Assembly (NCBI RefSeq): GCF_000420865.1
Contig: NZ_ATVT01000003.1
Span: forward strand, 62,001 to 126,000
Direction of reading: 5' to 3'
Length of the DNA: 64,000 bases
Source of the DNA: Butyrivibrio sp. XPD2006
Lineage (GTDB): Bacteria > Bacillota > Clostridia > Lachnospirales > Lachnospiraceae
Shown: piece by piece, positions 52,952 to 61,314 of the stretch
Position numbering within the stretch: position 1 is the first letter of the stretch
How the letters are laid out: every line of letters starts with the position of its first letter
Translations under genes and position numbers: made by a program
Notes under the pieces: model-generated
Told to the model about the DNA's origin: nothing
The model's database searches: none
What the model saw: only the letters and a program-made list of their open reading frames with translations

Positions 52952-54297
52952 TGGGTAAATATTTCGGAACAGACGGCTTCAGAGGAGAGGCTAACAAGAA
53001 CCTGACCTTTGAGCATGCAGTACAGATCGGAAGATATCTTGGATGGTACTATGGTGCCAACCATGGCAAGAAGGCCAAGGTTGTTATCGGTAAGGACACA
53101 AGACGAAGCAGCTACATGTTCGAGTACGCTCTTTGTACAGGTCTTATGGCCAGCGGTGCAGATGCTTACATCATGCACGTTACCACAACTCCTTCAGTTG
53201 CTTACATTACAAGAGTAGACGATTTTGACTGCGGTATCATGATCAGTGCATCTCACAATCCGTTCTACGATAACGGAATCAAGCTCTTTAACGGCAACGG
53301 TGAGAAAATGGACGAAGAGACCATTCTCCGGGTTGAGGATTACATCGACGGCAAGATCGAGATTCCTGTTGCTGAGAGAGCAGAGATCGGAAGAACAGTT
53401 GACTATGTTGCAGGAAGAAACCGCTATGTAGGCTATCTCATCTCCAATTCAAAGTTCAGCTTTAAGGACAAGAAGGTTGGACTTGACTGTGCCAACGGTG
53501 CTTCATGGCAGATTGCCAAGGCAGTGTTTGACGCTCTTGGAGCCAAGACTTATGTTATAAACAATGAGCCTGACGGACTTAATATCAATACAGACTGCGG
53601 ATCAACTCATATTGAGCATCTGCAGAAGTTTGTTGTTGAGAAGGGCCTGGATGTCGGATTTGCCTTTGACGGTGATGCTGACAGATGCCTTGCTGTAGAT
53701 GAGAAGGGCAACGTTATCACAGGTGATCATATCATCTATATTTACGGTCTCTATCTCAAGGAGAGAGGCGCTCTTGCCAACAACAAGGTTGTCACAACAG
53801 TAATGAGTAACTTTGGCCTTTACAAGGCTCTTGATAAGGTTGGTATCGAGTACGAGAAGACCAAGGTTGGTGACAAGTATGTATACGAGAACATGGTTAC
53901 ATATGGTCACCGCGTAGGTGGAGAGCAGTCAGGACACATCATCTTCACCAAGTATGCAACCACCGGAGACGGTATTCTTACATCTCTTAAGCTTATGGAG
54001 GTTATGCTTGCAAAAGAGAAGCCTATGAGTGCTCTTGCAGCTCCTGTAGTTTTCTACCCTCAGGTTCTTAAGAACGTAAGAGTAAAGAGTAAGCCTGATG
54101 CACAGAACGATCCTGATGTACAGAATGCAGTTGATGAAGTTGCTAAGGCCCTCGGCGATACAGGACGTATCCTTGTAAGAGAGTCCGGAACCGAACCGGT
54201 TATTCGTGTAATGGTTGAGGCAGAGAGCGATGAAATCTGCGAAAAGTATGTGGATCAGGTAATTGATGTGATCCGTGAGAAAGGTCATTTGGAGTAA
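52951..54297 (+). CDS. glmM: Phosphoglucosamine mutase
   Basis: The 448-residue enzyme interconverts glucosamine 6-phosphate and glucosamine 1-phosphate on the way to UDP-GlcNAc. It starts YFGTDGFRGEANKNLT, has the phosphoserine loop MISASHNPFYDNGIK (Ser101), the metal loop AFDGDADRCLAVD and the C-terminal phosphate site RESGTEPVIRVMVE. AAGGAGG precedes ATG 52951, which overlaps the previous stop by one base. It is in the same operon as glmS. Confidence 0.95.
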   Translation: MGKYFGTDGFRGEANKNLTFEHAVQIGRYLGWYYGANHGKKAKVVIGKDTRRSSYMFEYALCTGLMASGADAYIMHVTTTPSVAYITRVDDFDCGIMISASHNPFYDNGIKLFNGNGEKMDEETILRVEDYIDGKIEIPVAERAEIGRTVDYVAGRNRYVGYLISNSKFSFKDKKVGLDCANGASWQIAKAVFDALGAKTYVINNEPDGLNINTDCGSTHIEHLQKFVVEKGLDVGFAFDGDADRCLAVDEKGNVITGDHIIYIYGLYLKERGALANNKVVTTVMSNFGLYKALDKVGIEYEKTKVGDKYVYENMVTYGHRVGGEQSGHIIFTKYATTGDGILTSLKLMEVMLAKEKPMSALAAPVVFYPQVLKNVRVKSKPDAQNDPDVQNAVDEVAKALGDTGRILVRESGTEPVIRVMVEAESDEICEKYVDQVIDVIREKGHLE

Positions 54298-54303
54298 ATT
54301 TAT

Positions 54304-56172
54304 ATGTGTGGAATAGTAGGATATATAGGCCACAAGCAGGCAGGACCAATACTGCTTGATGGACTTTCAAAACTTGAGTACAGAGGATATGATTCAGCAG
54401 GTATTGCTGTCAGAAATGGCGCAGACCAGGCAGTAGTCGTTAAGGCTGTAGGCAAACTGGAGAATCTCTCCAACAAAACTAACGGAGGATATGCCCTTTC
54501 AGGAGAATGCGGTATTGGTCACACAAGATGGGCAACTCACGGTGCACCGAGCCTTATCAACGCACATCCTCATGTAAGCGGAAACTGCACAGGCTCAGGC
54601 TCAGGAGAAGTAGAGTCTGAGGTTGTCGGTGTTCACAACGGAATTATCGAGAATTTCCAGGAACTCAAGGAAAAGCTTATAAGACATAATTACAAGTTCT
54701 ATTCAGATACTGATACTGAGGTTCTGATCAAGCTTGTTGATTACTATTATAAGAAATACAAAGTAGGACCTATCGATGCGATTGCCAAGACTCTGGTTAG
54801 AGTACGTGGTTCCTATGCCCTTGAAGTTATGTTCAAGGACTATCCCGGGGAGATCTATGTTGCAAGACAGCAGTCCCCTATGATCATCGGTGTCAAGGAT
54901 GATGAGTCCTTTATCGCTTCCGATGTACCTGCCATCCTTAAGTATACAAGAGATGTTTATTACATCGATAACATGGAGATGGCACGTATCAGAGCCGGAG
55001 AGGTTACATTCTTTAACCTTGACGGTGATGAGGTTGAGAAGGAAGTTACAACAGTAACCTTCTCTGCAGAAGCTGCTGAAAAGGGTGGATTTGAGCACTT
55101 CATGATGAAGGAGATCCACGAGCAGCCCAAGGCAGTTGCAGATACCATCGGCAAGTATGTATCAGGCACTACGATTGATCTTAGTGAAGTCGGAATTACA
55201 GATGAAGAGGCAAAAGAGATATCTCAGATTTATGTCATTGCCTGCGGATCAGCATGGCATGTTGGCATGGAGATGCAGTATATCATTGAGGAACTCGCAG
55301 GAATTCCTGTAAGAGTAGAGCTTGCTTCAGAGTTCAGATATCGCCAGATGCCTCTTGATAAGAATGCCCTTGCTGTGGTTATTTCCCAGTCCGGAGAAAC
55401 TGCCGATTCACTGGCAGCACTTCGTCTTGCCAAGGAGAACGGCATTAAGACTCTTGCTATTGTAAACGTAGTCGGATCATCCATCGCAAGAGAAGCAGAT
55501 CACGTAATGTATACCCTTGCAGGACCTGAGATTTCAGTAGCTACAACCAAGGCATACAGCTGCCAACTTATCTGCGGATACCTTCTTACACTTAAGCTTG
55601 CGGAAGTCAGAGAGACTCTTGATAGCGACAAGATTTCATACTACATAAAAGAAATCCAGAGCATACCTGATAAGATTGAGAAGATCCTGGATGAGAAAGA
55701 TCGTATCCAGTGGTTCTCAGCTAAATATGCCAATGCTCACGATATCTTCTTTATCGGCAGAGGTATAGACTATGCAATTTCACTTGAGGGAAGCCTTAAG
55801 ATGAAAGAGATCAGTTATATTCACTCTGAGGCATATGCAGCAGGAGAGCTCAAGCATGGTACAATCTCTCTTATTGAGGAGGGTACACTTGTAATTGGCG
55901 TTCTCACACAGCCATCACTTCTTGAGAAGACAATCTCCAACATGGCTGAGTGCAAGAGCCGTGGTGCTTACCTGATGGGACTTACTACCTACGGAAGATA
56001 TAACATTGAAGATCAGGTAGACTTTACGGTTTACATCCCTAAGGTTGACGAACACTTTGTTGGAAGCCTTGCGATCATTCCTCTTCAGCTTCTTGGATAT
56101 TACACCAGTGTTGCTAAGGGACTTGATGTTGATAAGCCAAGGAATCTGGCAAAGAGCGTAACTGTAGAATAA
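54304..56172 (+). CDS. glmS: Glutamine-fructose-6-phosphate aminotransferase (isomerizing)
   Basis: The 622-residue enzyme makes glucosamine 6-phosphate from fructose 6-phosphate and glutamine. The N-terminal glutaminase domain begins MCGIVGYIG with catalytic Cys2 and has GHTRWATHGAPS; the two SIS isomerase domains contain ACGSAWHVG, VISQSGETADS and the C-terminal NLAKSVTVE. The N-terminal domain has a small extra Gly/Ser loop (about residues 98-108). It starts 6 bp after glmM, so the glmS ribozyme known from other Firmicutes cannot be present directly upstream. A bidirectional terminator follows. Confidence 0.96.
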   Translation: MCGIVGYIGHKQAGPILLDGLSKLEYRGYDSAGIAVRNGADQAVVVKAVGKLENLSNKTNGGYALSGECGIGHTRWATHGAPSLINAHPHVSGNCTGSGSGEVESEVVGVHNGIIENFQELKEKLIRHNYKFYSDTDTEVLIKLVDYYYKKYKVGPIDAIAKTLVRVRGSYALEVMFKDYPGEIYVARQQSPMIIGVKDDESFIASDVPAILKYTRDVYYIDNMEMARIRAGEVTFFNLDGDEVEKEVTTVTFSAEAAEKGGFEHFMMKEIHEQPKAVADTIGKYVSGTTIDLSEVGITDEEAKEISQIYVIACGSAWHVGMEMQYIIEELAGIPVRVELASEFRYRQMPLDKNALAVVISQSGETADSLAALRLAKENGIKTLAIVNVVGSSIAREADHVMYTLAGPEISVATTKAYSCQLICGYLLTLKLAEVRETLDSDKISYYIKEIQSIPDKIEKILDEKDRIQWFSAKYANAHDIFFIGRGIDYAISLEGSLKMKEISYIHSEAYAAGELKHGTISLIEEGTLVIGVLTQPSLLEKTISNMAECKSRGAYLMGLTTYGRYNIEDQVDFTVYIPKVDEHFVGSLAIIPLQLLGYYTSVAKGLDVDKPRNLAKSVTVE

Positions 56173-56178
56173 ATAGGC

Positions 56179-56236
56179 AAAAAAATCCCCCTTAACTCGA
56201 GGCTGGTCGCTTAACCTCGTCAAGGGGGATTTTTTA
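56179..56236. terminator. Bidirectional terminator between glmS and the GH13 gene
   Basis: An outer stem AATCCCCCTT with AAGGGGGATT and an inner CGAGG/CCTCG stem are flanked by an A-run on the left and a T-run on the right, serving both converging genes. Confidence 0.92.
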
Positions 56237-56249
56237 TGCGTGCGTTTAG

Positions 56250-57785
56250 TTATCGAAGTACCACAAAACTCTGTGGCTGCATATGCAATGAAGCATCTTT
56301 TATCTCAGTCTGACCTATCTCGAACACCTTGGTGGTGTTCTTAGGAAGGGTGGCTGAGGTCTTTTTATCTGACGGGTTTATGGCTACGATCAGATTTCCA
56401 CGCTTATATACGAACGGGAACTCTTCAGCTTCGGCGTATATTATCTCAAACTCTGAACCTGCATGAAGATCCGTATACTCGTGGCGTAGCTTTGTAAGGG
56501 CCTTGACTGTGTTCAGGAGTGATTCAGGGTCTTTTTCCTGATCGGCTACAGTCGGTGCGTCATCAGCCGGATCTACCGGGAGATAGAGCTTATCGGCAGG
56601 AGCTTTAGAAAATCCTTTGTTTTCTGTGTTATCCCACTGCATAGGTGTTCTTGTTCCTGTCCTTGTATAGCCGCCTTCCTTGGTGGGAAGCTCAAAGTAT
56701 CTCATTCCGATCTCGTCGCCATAGTAGATGAACGGAACACCGGGGAGAGTTAAGAACATTGCATAGGCAATCTTGAGCTCGTCGTAGCCAAGTGTTCTTC
56801 TGGGCCTCGGAGTGTCATGATTACAGGTTATAAAGCTGATATAGCCGTCTTTTCTTGTGGCATCGTACTTGGGCAGATAATCGCTAAGGAATCTCATGAT
56901 ATCGCCGTTTCCGTCCTTTTTAAGAAAGCTCTTGTCGCCGCCTTCTGTTTCATAGTCGCGCAGAAGAGTGTTGTAGCCGTTTCCTCTGTGATCAAGGTAG
57001 AAATCTGCGTGGAATCCGCTCTTAAGAGCCTGCACAGGATTGCTCCACTCAGAAATGATGGCTGCTTCGGGATATTCGTTATCCAGCATTTCACGGATAT
57101 TTTTCCAGATGGCTCCGGTGGCTGATTTGTTCTCATCATCCTCTTTTACCAGGGAATCCGCCATGTCCACCCTGAAACCGTCACATCCCTTGTCAAGCCA
57201 GAAGCGCATAACATCCTTAAGAGCCTCTCTTGTGGCGATACATGCCGGATCATCGGGGGCTTTCTGCCAACTTTCGGTTCTTTTTAAAAAGCCGTAGTTA
57301 AGAGCCGGCTGACACTTGAAGAAGTTCAGCATGTAGCAGCCGTCCCTGTCAGCCTCACCGCCAATATAAGGATGGCCTGCAATTCCCTCTATCCAGCAGT
57401 TTGTCCAGATATATCTGTCTGTATATTCATTTTTCTCAGCCTTTTTACTCTCCTTAAACCACGCGTGTTCCTCCGAAGTATGTCCGGGAACCAGGTCAAG
57501 GAGAACATGAATGCCCTTTTCATGTGCTGTCTTAAAGAGTTTGTACAGATCCTCATTGGTTCCGTATCTCTTTGCTACCTTCTTATAGTCGCGAACATCA
57601 TAGCCTGCGTCCTTAAATGGTGAATCGTAGCAGGGATTGATCCAGAGAGCATTGCATCCCAGCTCTTTTACATAATCAAGTTTTTCCGTAATACCGTTAA
57701 TATCTCCGATACCATCTCCGTTGGTGTCATTGAAGGACTGCGGATATATCTCGTAAAATACGGCATCTTTTAACCAATCAGGCAT
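56250..57785 (-). CDS. GH13 alpha-glucosidase (oligo-1,6-glucosidase-like)
   Basis: The 511-residue enzyme has the GH13 barrel with FYEIYPQSFNDTNGDGIGD, the QSF(x)DTNGDG-type calcium/start motif, DGFRVDMADS (nucleophile Asp207), IISEWSNP (acid/base Glu246), ITCNHDTPR (Asp324) and a C-terminal beta domain. No signal peptide is present, so it cleaves imported alpha-gluco-oligosaccharides. ATG 57785 is preferred over an upstream in-frame start because GGGAGG precedes it. An AACGTT-centred operator lies 82 bp upstream. The exact linkage preference is not determined. Confidence 0.94.
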   Translation of the reverse strand: MPDWLKDAVFYEIYPQSFNDTNGDGIGDINGITEKLDYVKELGCNALWINPCYDSPFKDAGYDVRDYKKVAKRYGTNEDLYKLFKTAHEKGIHVLLDLVPGHTSEEHAWFKESKKAEKNEYTDRYIWTNCWIEGIAGHPYIGGEADRDGCYMLNFFKCQPALNYGFLKRTESWQKAPDDPACIATREALKDVMRFWLDKGCDGFRVDMADSLVKEDDENKSATGAIWKNIREMLDNEYPEAAIISEWSNPVQALKSGFHADFYLDHRGNGYNTLLRDYETEGGDKSFLKKDGNGDIMRFLSDYLPKYDATRKDGYISFITCNHDTPRPRRTLGYDELKIAYAMFLTLPGVPFIYYGDEIGMRYFELPTKEGGYTRTGTRTPMQWDNTENKGFSKAPADKLYLPVDPADDAPTVADQEKDPESLLNTVKALTKLRHEYTDLHAGSEFEIIYAEAEEFPFVYKRGNLIVAINPSDKKTSATLPKNTTKVFEIGQTEIKDASLHMQPQSFVVLR

Positions 57786-57866
57786 GTGTGTACCTCCCAA
57801 TAATGCTTTTCTGAATTCGTCATTAATTAACAATAACACATAAATGTACCGTGTGCCATAATTTGT

Positions 57867-57880
57867 CGGAAACGTTACCG
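57867..57880. promoter_or_regulatory. LacI/cre-type operator upstream of the GH13 gene
   Basis: CGGAAACGTTACCG is a near-perfect palindrome (12 of 14 positions) centred on AACGTT, typical of LacI/GalR-family and CcpA operators. It lies in the divergent region between GH13 and the purine riboswitch, nearer to the GH13 start. Confidence 0.55.
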
Positions 57881-57907
57881 GAAAATATTAATTGTGCATT
57901 ATTTTCC

Positions 57908-57936
57908 TTGAAAAAATATCAGTTTCAGTGTATGTT
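57908..57936 (+). promoter_or_regulatory. Promoter of the purine riboswitch-operon
   Basis: TTGAAA (57908-57913), 17 bp, TATGTT (57931-57936). Transcription would begin at about 57943, at the 5' edge of the ZTP aptamer. Confidence 0.6.
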
Positions 57937-57942
57937 ATATGT

Positions 57943-58056
57943 GTCTGTACAACTGGCGGATAAGTGGGTAACCACATGGGAGTACAGATAATAATTTTGA
58001 ACAGTCGACCGCCTGGGCAACCGCTTTTAGTGGCACGCTCAGGCGGTTATTTTTTG
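57943..58056 (+). ncRNA. ZTP (pfl) riboswitch with terminator
   Basis: The RNA matches the ZTP aptamer: outer stem CTGTAC/GTACAG (57945-57950, 57982-57987), CTGGCGG, hairpin GTGG-GTAA-CCAC (57964-57975), TGGGAG, and the conserved CCGCCTGGGCA (58009-58019). GGCGG (57955-57959) can form the pseudoknot with CCGCC (58009-58013). The same CCGCC segment is the 5' side of a terminator (58008-58056) ending in T residues. Ligand binding should therefore block termination. Genes downstream make IMP from AICAR, matching a sensor of ZMP/ZTP accumulation. Confidence 0.93.
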
Positions 58057-58067
58057 GAGGGAACAGT

Positions 58068-58790
58068 ATGACAGACCTTAAGAAAGAACTCGGAAGCACA
58101 ACCTATCCCGGAAGGGGCATCATCCTTGGTACATCAGAGGATGGCAAGTATGCAGTATGCGCATATTTCATCATGGGTAGAAGTGAGAACTCAAGAAACA
58201 GAGTATTTGTAGAGGAGGGAGAGGGAATCCGCACCCAGGCTTTCGATGAGTCCAAGATGGAGGATCCAAGCCTTATCATCTACGCACCTGTTCGTGTTCG
58301 CGGAACATCAACCATCGTTACAAACGGTGATCAGACAGATACAATTTACGAGCTTATGCAGGCAGGACAGAGCTTTGAGGAGTCACTCAGAACAAGAGAG
58401 TTCGAGCCTGATGCACCTAACTATACACCAAGAATTTCAGGTATCATGAACGTTAAGGGTGGAAAATACGACTTTGCTCTTTCAATCCTTAAGAGCAACC
58501 ACGGCGATCCTTCTTCATGCCAGAGATTTACCTATACATACGAGAATCCTAAGGCCGGTGAGGGATACTTCATCCACACATATCAGGGTGACGGAAATCC
58601 GCTTCCAAGCTTTGAGGGAGAGCCCACACAGGTAAATATCTCAGGCGACATCAATAAGTTCACAGATGATGTTTGGACAGCACTTAACGCTGATAACAAG
58701 GTATCTCTTTTCACAAGATATATCGATATCGCAACCGGAGCAAAAGAGACAAGGATCTACAACAAGAACTTCAAAAAGGAGGAGAAATAA
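58068..58790 (+). CDS. purO: PurO-type IMP cyclohydrolase
   Basis: The 240-residue protein matches the PurO-like IMP cyclohydrolase family first known from archaea (TTYPGRGIILGTSEDGKYAV, AYFIMGRSENSRNRVFV, DAPNYTPRISGIMNV). It closes the purine ring from FAICAR to IMP. It replaces the MGS-like N-terminal domain of usual bacterial PurH. GGAGGG precedes ATG 58068. It lies behind the ZTP riboswitch and is followed by the separate formyltransferase. The family assignment is from sequence pattern. Confidence 0.85.
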   Translation: MTDLKKELGSTTYPGRGIILGTSEDGKYAVCAYFIMGRSENSRNRVFVEEGEGIRTQAFDESKMEDPSLIIYAPVRVRGTSTIVTNGDQTDTIYELMQAGQSFEESLRTREFEPDAPNYTPRISGIMNVKGGKYDFALSILKSNHGDPSSCQRFTYTYENPKAGEGYFIHTYQGDGNPLPSFEGEPTQVNISGDINKFTDDVWTALNADNKVSLFTRYIDIATGAKETRIYNKNFKKEEK

Positions 58791-58791
58791 G

Positions 58792-59970
58792 ATGAACGAG
58801 ATTCAGTTAAAATACGGATGCAACCCTAACCAGAAGCCTTCACGTGTGTACATGGAGAACGGCGCAGACCTTCCTATCGAGGTACTTAACGGTCGTCCCG
58901 GATACATCAACCTCCTTGACGCATTAAACGGCTGGCAGCTTGTTTCTGAGCTTAAGAAGGCAACAGGACTTCCTGCAGCTACATCTTTTAAGCACGTTTC
59001 ACCCGCAGGTGCTGCAGTAGGTACACCTCTTACAGACATTGAGAAGAAGATTTACTGGGTAGAGGATCTTGGCGAGCTCAGCCCTCTGGCAAATGCTTAC
59101 GCAAGAGCCCGTGGAGCTGACAGAATGTCATCCTTTGGTGATTTCATCTCTCTTTCAGACGAGTGCGATGCAGATACAGCCCGTCTTGTTAAAAGAGAAG
59201 TTTCAGACGGTATCATTGCTCCCGGCTATACAGATGAGGCTCTTGAAATCTTAAAGGCTAAGAAGGGCGGAAACTACGCAGTTATCAAGGTTGACCCTTC
59301 ATACGTTCCCGAGGCTATAGAGAAGAAGCAGGTTTTCGGTATCACTTTCGAGCAGGGACACAACTTCATCGAAATCAATGACGATATGTTTGAGAACATC
59401 GTTACAGACAACAAGGACCTTCCTGAGGCAGCTCTCATCGACCTCAAGATTGCACTTATCACTCTTAAGTACACACAGTCAAACTCAGTTTGCTATGTAA
59501 AGGGCGGAGCTGCCATCGGTATCGGAGCAGGACAGCAGTCCAGGATCCACTGCACAAGACTTGCAGGAAACAAGGCAGACAACTGGTTCCTTCGTCAGGC
59601 ACCTCAGGTTCTGAATCTTCCTTTCCTTGATACAATAAAGCGTCCTGACAGAGATAATGCCATCGACCTTTATATCGGCGAGGATTACATGGACGTTCTT
59701 GCAGACGGCAAGTGGCAGAACATCTTTAAGGAGCAGCCGCCTGTATTTACCCAGGCTGAAAAGAGAGCTTGGCTTGATAAGAACACTGATGTTGCTCTTG
59801 GTTCAGATGCTTTCTTCCCGTTCGGAGATAACATTGAGAGAGCATTCAGAAGCGGCGTTAAGTATGTTGCTCAGCCCGGCGGATCAGTAAGGGATGACAA
59901 TGTAATCGAAGCTGCCAACAGCCATGATATGGTTATGGCATTTACAGGTCTTCGTCTTTTCCACCACTGA
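58792..59970 (+). CDS. purH: AICAR formyltransferase, stand-alone form
   Basis: The 392-residue protein corresponds to the AICAR transformylase half of PurH: LKYGCNPNQKPSRVY at the start, SFKHVSPAGAAVG with the catalytic Lys-His pair, and RDNAIDLYIGED and QPGGSVRDDNVI near the C-terminus. It formylates AICAR to FAICAR using formyl-tetrahydrofolate. ATG 58792 is preferred over the open frame that continues upstream, because AAGGAGG lies 9 nt before it. It follows the PurO-type gene after 1 bp. A terminator follows. Confidence 0.92.
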   Translation: MNEIQLKYGCNPNQKPSRVYMENGADLPIEVLNGRPGYINLLDALNGWQLVSELKKATGLPAATSFKHVSPAGAAVGTPLTDIEKKIYWVEDLGELSPLANAYARARGADRMSSFGDFISLSDECDADTARLVKREVSDGIIAPGYTDEALEILKAKKGGNYAVIKVDPSYVPEAIEKKQVFGITFEQGHNFIEINDDMFENIVTDNKDLPEAALIDLKIALITLKYTQSNSVCYVKGGAAIGIGAGQQSRIHCTRLAGNKADNWFLRQAPQVLNLPFLDTIKRPDRDNAIDLYIGEDYMDVLADGKWQNIFKEQPPVFTQAEKRAWLDKNTDVALGSDAFFPFGDNIERAFRSGVKYVAQPGGSVRDDNVIEAANSHDMVMAFTGLRLFHH

Positions 59971-60001
59971 TATTTATAATAACCGGATAAAGGTAATAAT
60001 T

Positions 60002-60040
60002 AAGGCCTCATCGGAGAGATTCCGATGGGGCCTTATTTTT
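60002..60040. terminator. Terminator after the AICAR formyltransferase gene
   Basis: AAGGCC-T-CATCGGA pairs with TCCGATG-G-GGCCTT around a short loop, followed by a T-run on the plus strand. A weaker T-rich flank on the other side may also serve the convergent gene ending at 60048. Confidence 0.9.
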
Positions 60041-60047
60041 TTATTAT

Positions 60048-60611
60048 TTAGATGAGACTCTGATCGTAGATAGCTCTTTGTCCGCCGACATATTTGGGCC
60101 TGTGACGGGCACATGTTATAGGTGCTTCGCCGATCTTGCGAAGTGATATTCTCATGGGAACCGCAACGGCGTGCATGTGCATTCCTATCATGGTTCCCCC
60201 TATATCTATTCCTGCATCGGCTCTGCCACCGATATCTTCTACAAGTACAGGATCGTCGAATCTCTCATAGCATACGGTTCCAAAGGCTCCGCCGGCGTGA
60301 TTGGGCTGCGGTATTGCATTTACCTGCTCAAATCCGTATTTGTCCATACAGGCTCTTTCTACCACAAGAGCTCTGTTTAAATGCTCACAGCATTGGGCGG
60401 CTGCAAATATGCCTCTCTGCTTGAGCACGGGGATGATACCGTCATATACTGCATTTGCTGAATCGAGGTTTGTAGCTGTTCCGATCTGATCTCCGAGAAT
60501 CTCGCTGGAAGAACAGCCTATTACGAAAATAGAACCTTCCCTAAGCTTTGCACTCTCTAAAATCTCTGTTATTGCCTGATTTGCCTGAGCCTTTACTTCT
60601 GAATAATTCAT
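60048..60611 (-). CDS. UPF0340/TIGR01440 family protein (YwlG-like)
   Basis: The 187-residue protein matches the YwlG-like UPF0340 family: VIGCSSSEILGDQIGTA, FAAAQCCEHLNRALVVER, PQPNHAGGAFGTVCYE and ADAGIDIGGTMIGMHMHAVA. The function is unknown. It starts 33 bp after the end of the ECF transporter gene on the same strand, so the two are probably one transcript. Confidence 0.9.
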   Translation of the reverse strand: MNYSEVKAQANQAITEILESAKLREGSIFVIGCSSSEILGDQIGTATNLDSANAVYDGIIPVLKQRGIFAAAQCCEHLNRALVVERACMDKYGFEQVNAIPQPNHAGGAFGTVCYERFDDPVLVEDIGGRADAGIDIGGTMIGMHMHAVAVPMRISLRKIGEAPITCARHRPKYVGGQRAIYDQSLI

Positions 60612-60643
60612 TGAAATCGCCTGCCTTTAATCATGTTCTTGGG

Positions 60644-61180
60644 TCAGCTGAGTTCCATCTTTTTAAAGATCTTGATAAGTCCCGCTTTGTAGCACAGAAG
60701 GAGAGAGCCCACAACACCGATAAGAGCCTGAGCAATCTCATAAGGGAGCTTTATCATGGCATATTCGAATGTGCTGTAGACAAATGTCTTACCCAGCGTA
60801 TACCCAACTACCATTATAACAGCACCAACAAGAGTGGCAACAAGGGATTTGGAAATACTCTCTTTTCCCTTATGAGCCATGTAGGAAATGGTGGCTGCCT
60901 GAAGACCGTGTACTACAAGTGAAACAAACATCGGAAGCGGGTAAAAGATCATGTCCCCCAAAAATGATCCGATACCGCCTACAATAAACGCTGCAAGTGG
61001 GTCAAGCAGGAGTGATGCTGTGCATATGATTAGGTCACATAGGTATAGATGTCCTCCCGGAACAGTGATGCCAAAACTTGACATTGCGATGTTAAGAGCC
61101 ATAAATATGGCGGTTACAGTGAGCCATCTGACCTTATTCACCTCTTTGAGCGTTACCTTGTTTAAAACTGTTTTCTCCAT
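60644..61180 (-). CDS. ECF transporter S component
   Basis: The 178-residue protein has about six membrane segments, typical of the small substrate-binding component of energy-coupling factor vitamin transporters (VRWLTVTAIFMALNIAMSSF, GGIGSFLGDMIFYPLPMFVS). ATG 61180 is preferred over the longer frame because AAGGAGGAG precedes it. It uses a shared energising module encoded elsewhere. The divergent MocR-type gene suggests a vitamin B6-related substrate, but the sequence alone does not show the ligand. Confidence 0.85.
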   Translation of the reverse strand: MEKTVLNKVTLKEVNKVRWLTVTAIFMALNIAMSSFGITVPGGHLYLCDLIICTASLLLDPLAAFIVGGIGSFLGDMIFYPLPMFVSLVVHGLQAATISYMAHKGKESISKSLVATLVGAVIMVVGYTLGKTFVYSTFEYAMIKLPYEIAQALIGVVGSLLLCYKAGLIKIFKKMELS

Positions 61181-61314
61181 AATGTTCTCCTCCTTGATAG
61201 TAGCCTTATTTTCTGTCTTGACTAACAAACTTAAATCAATATATCATCAAACTGATAATATTAAAAATATCAAAAACAAAATATTTTATATGACCAGATT
61301 TTATTGAGGTGAAG

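Noticed and set aside
54298-54303. glmS ribozyme before glmS
   Set aside because: Only 6 bp lie between glmM and glmS, and no ribozyme core is seen.
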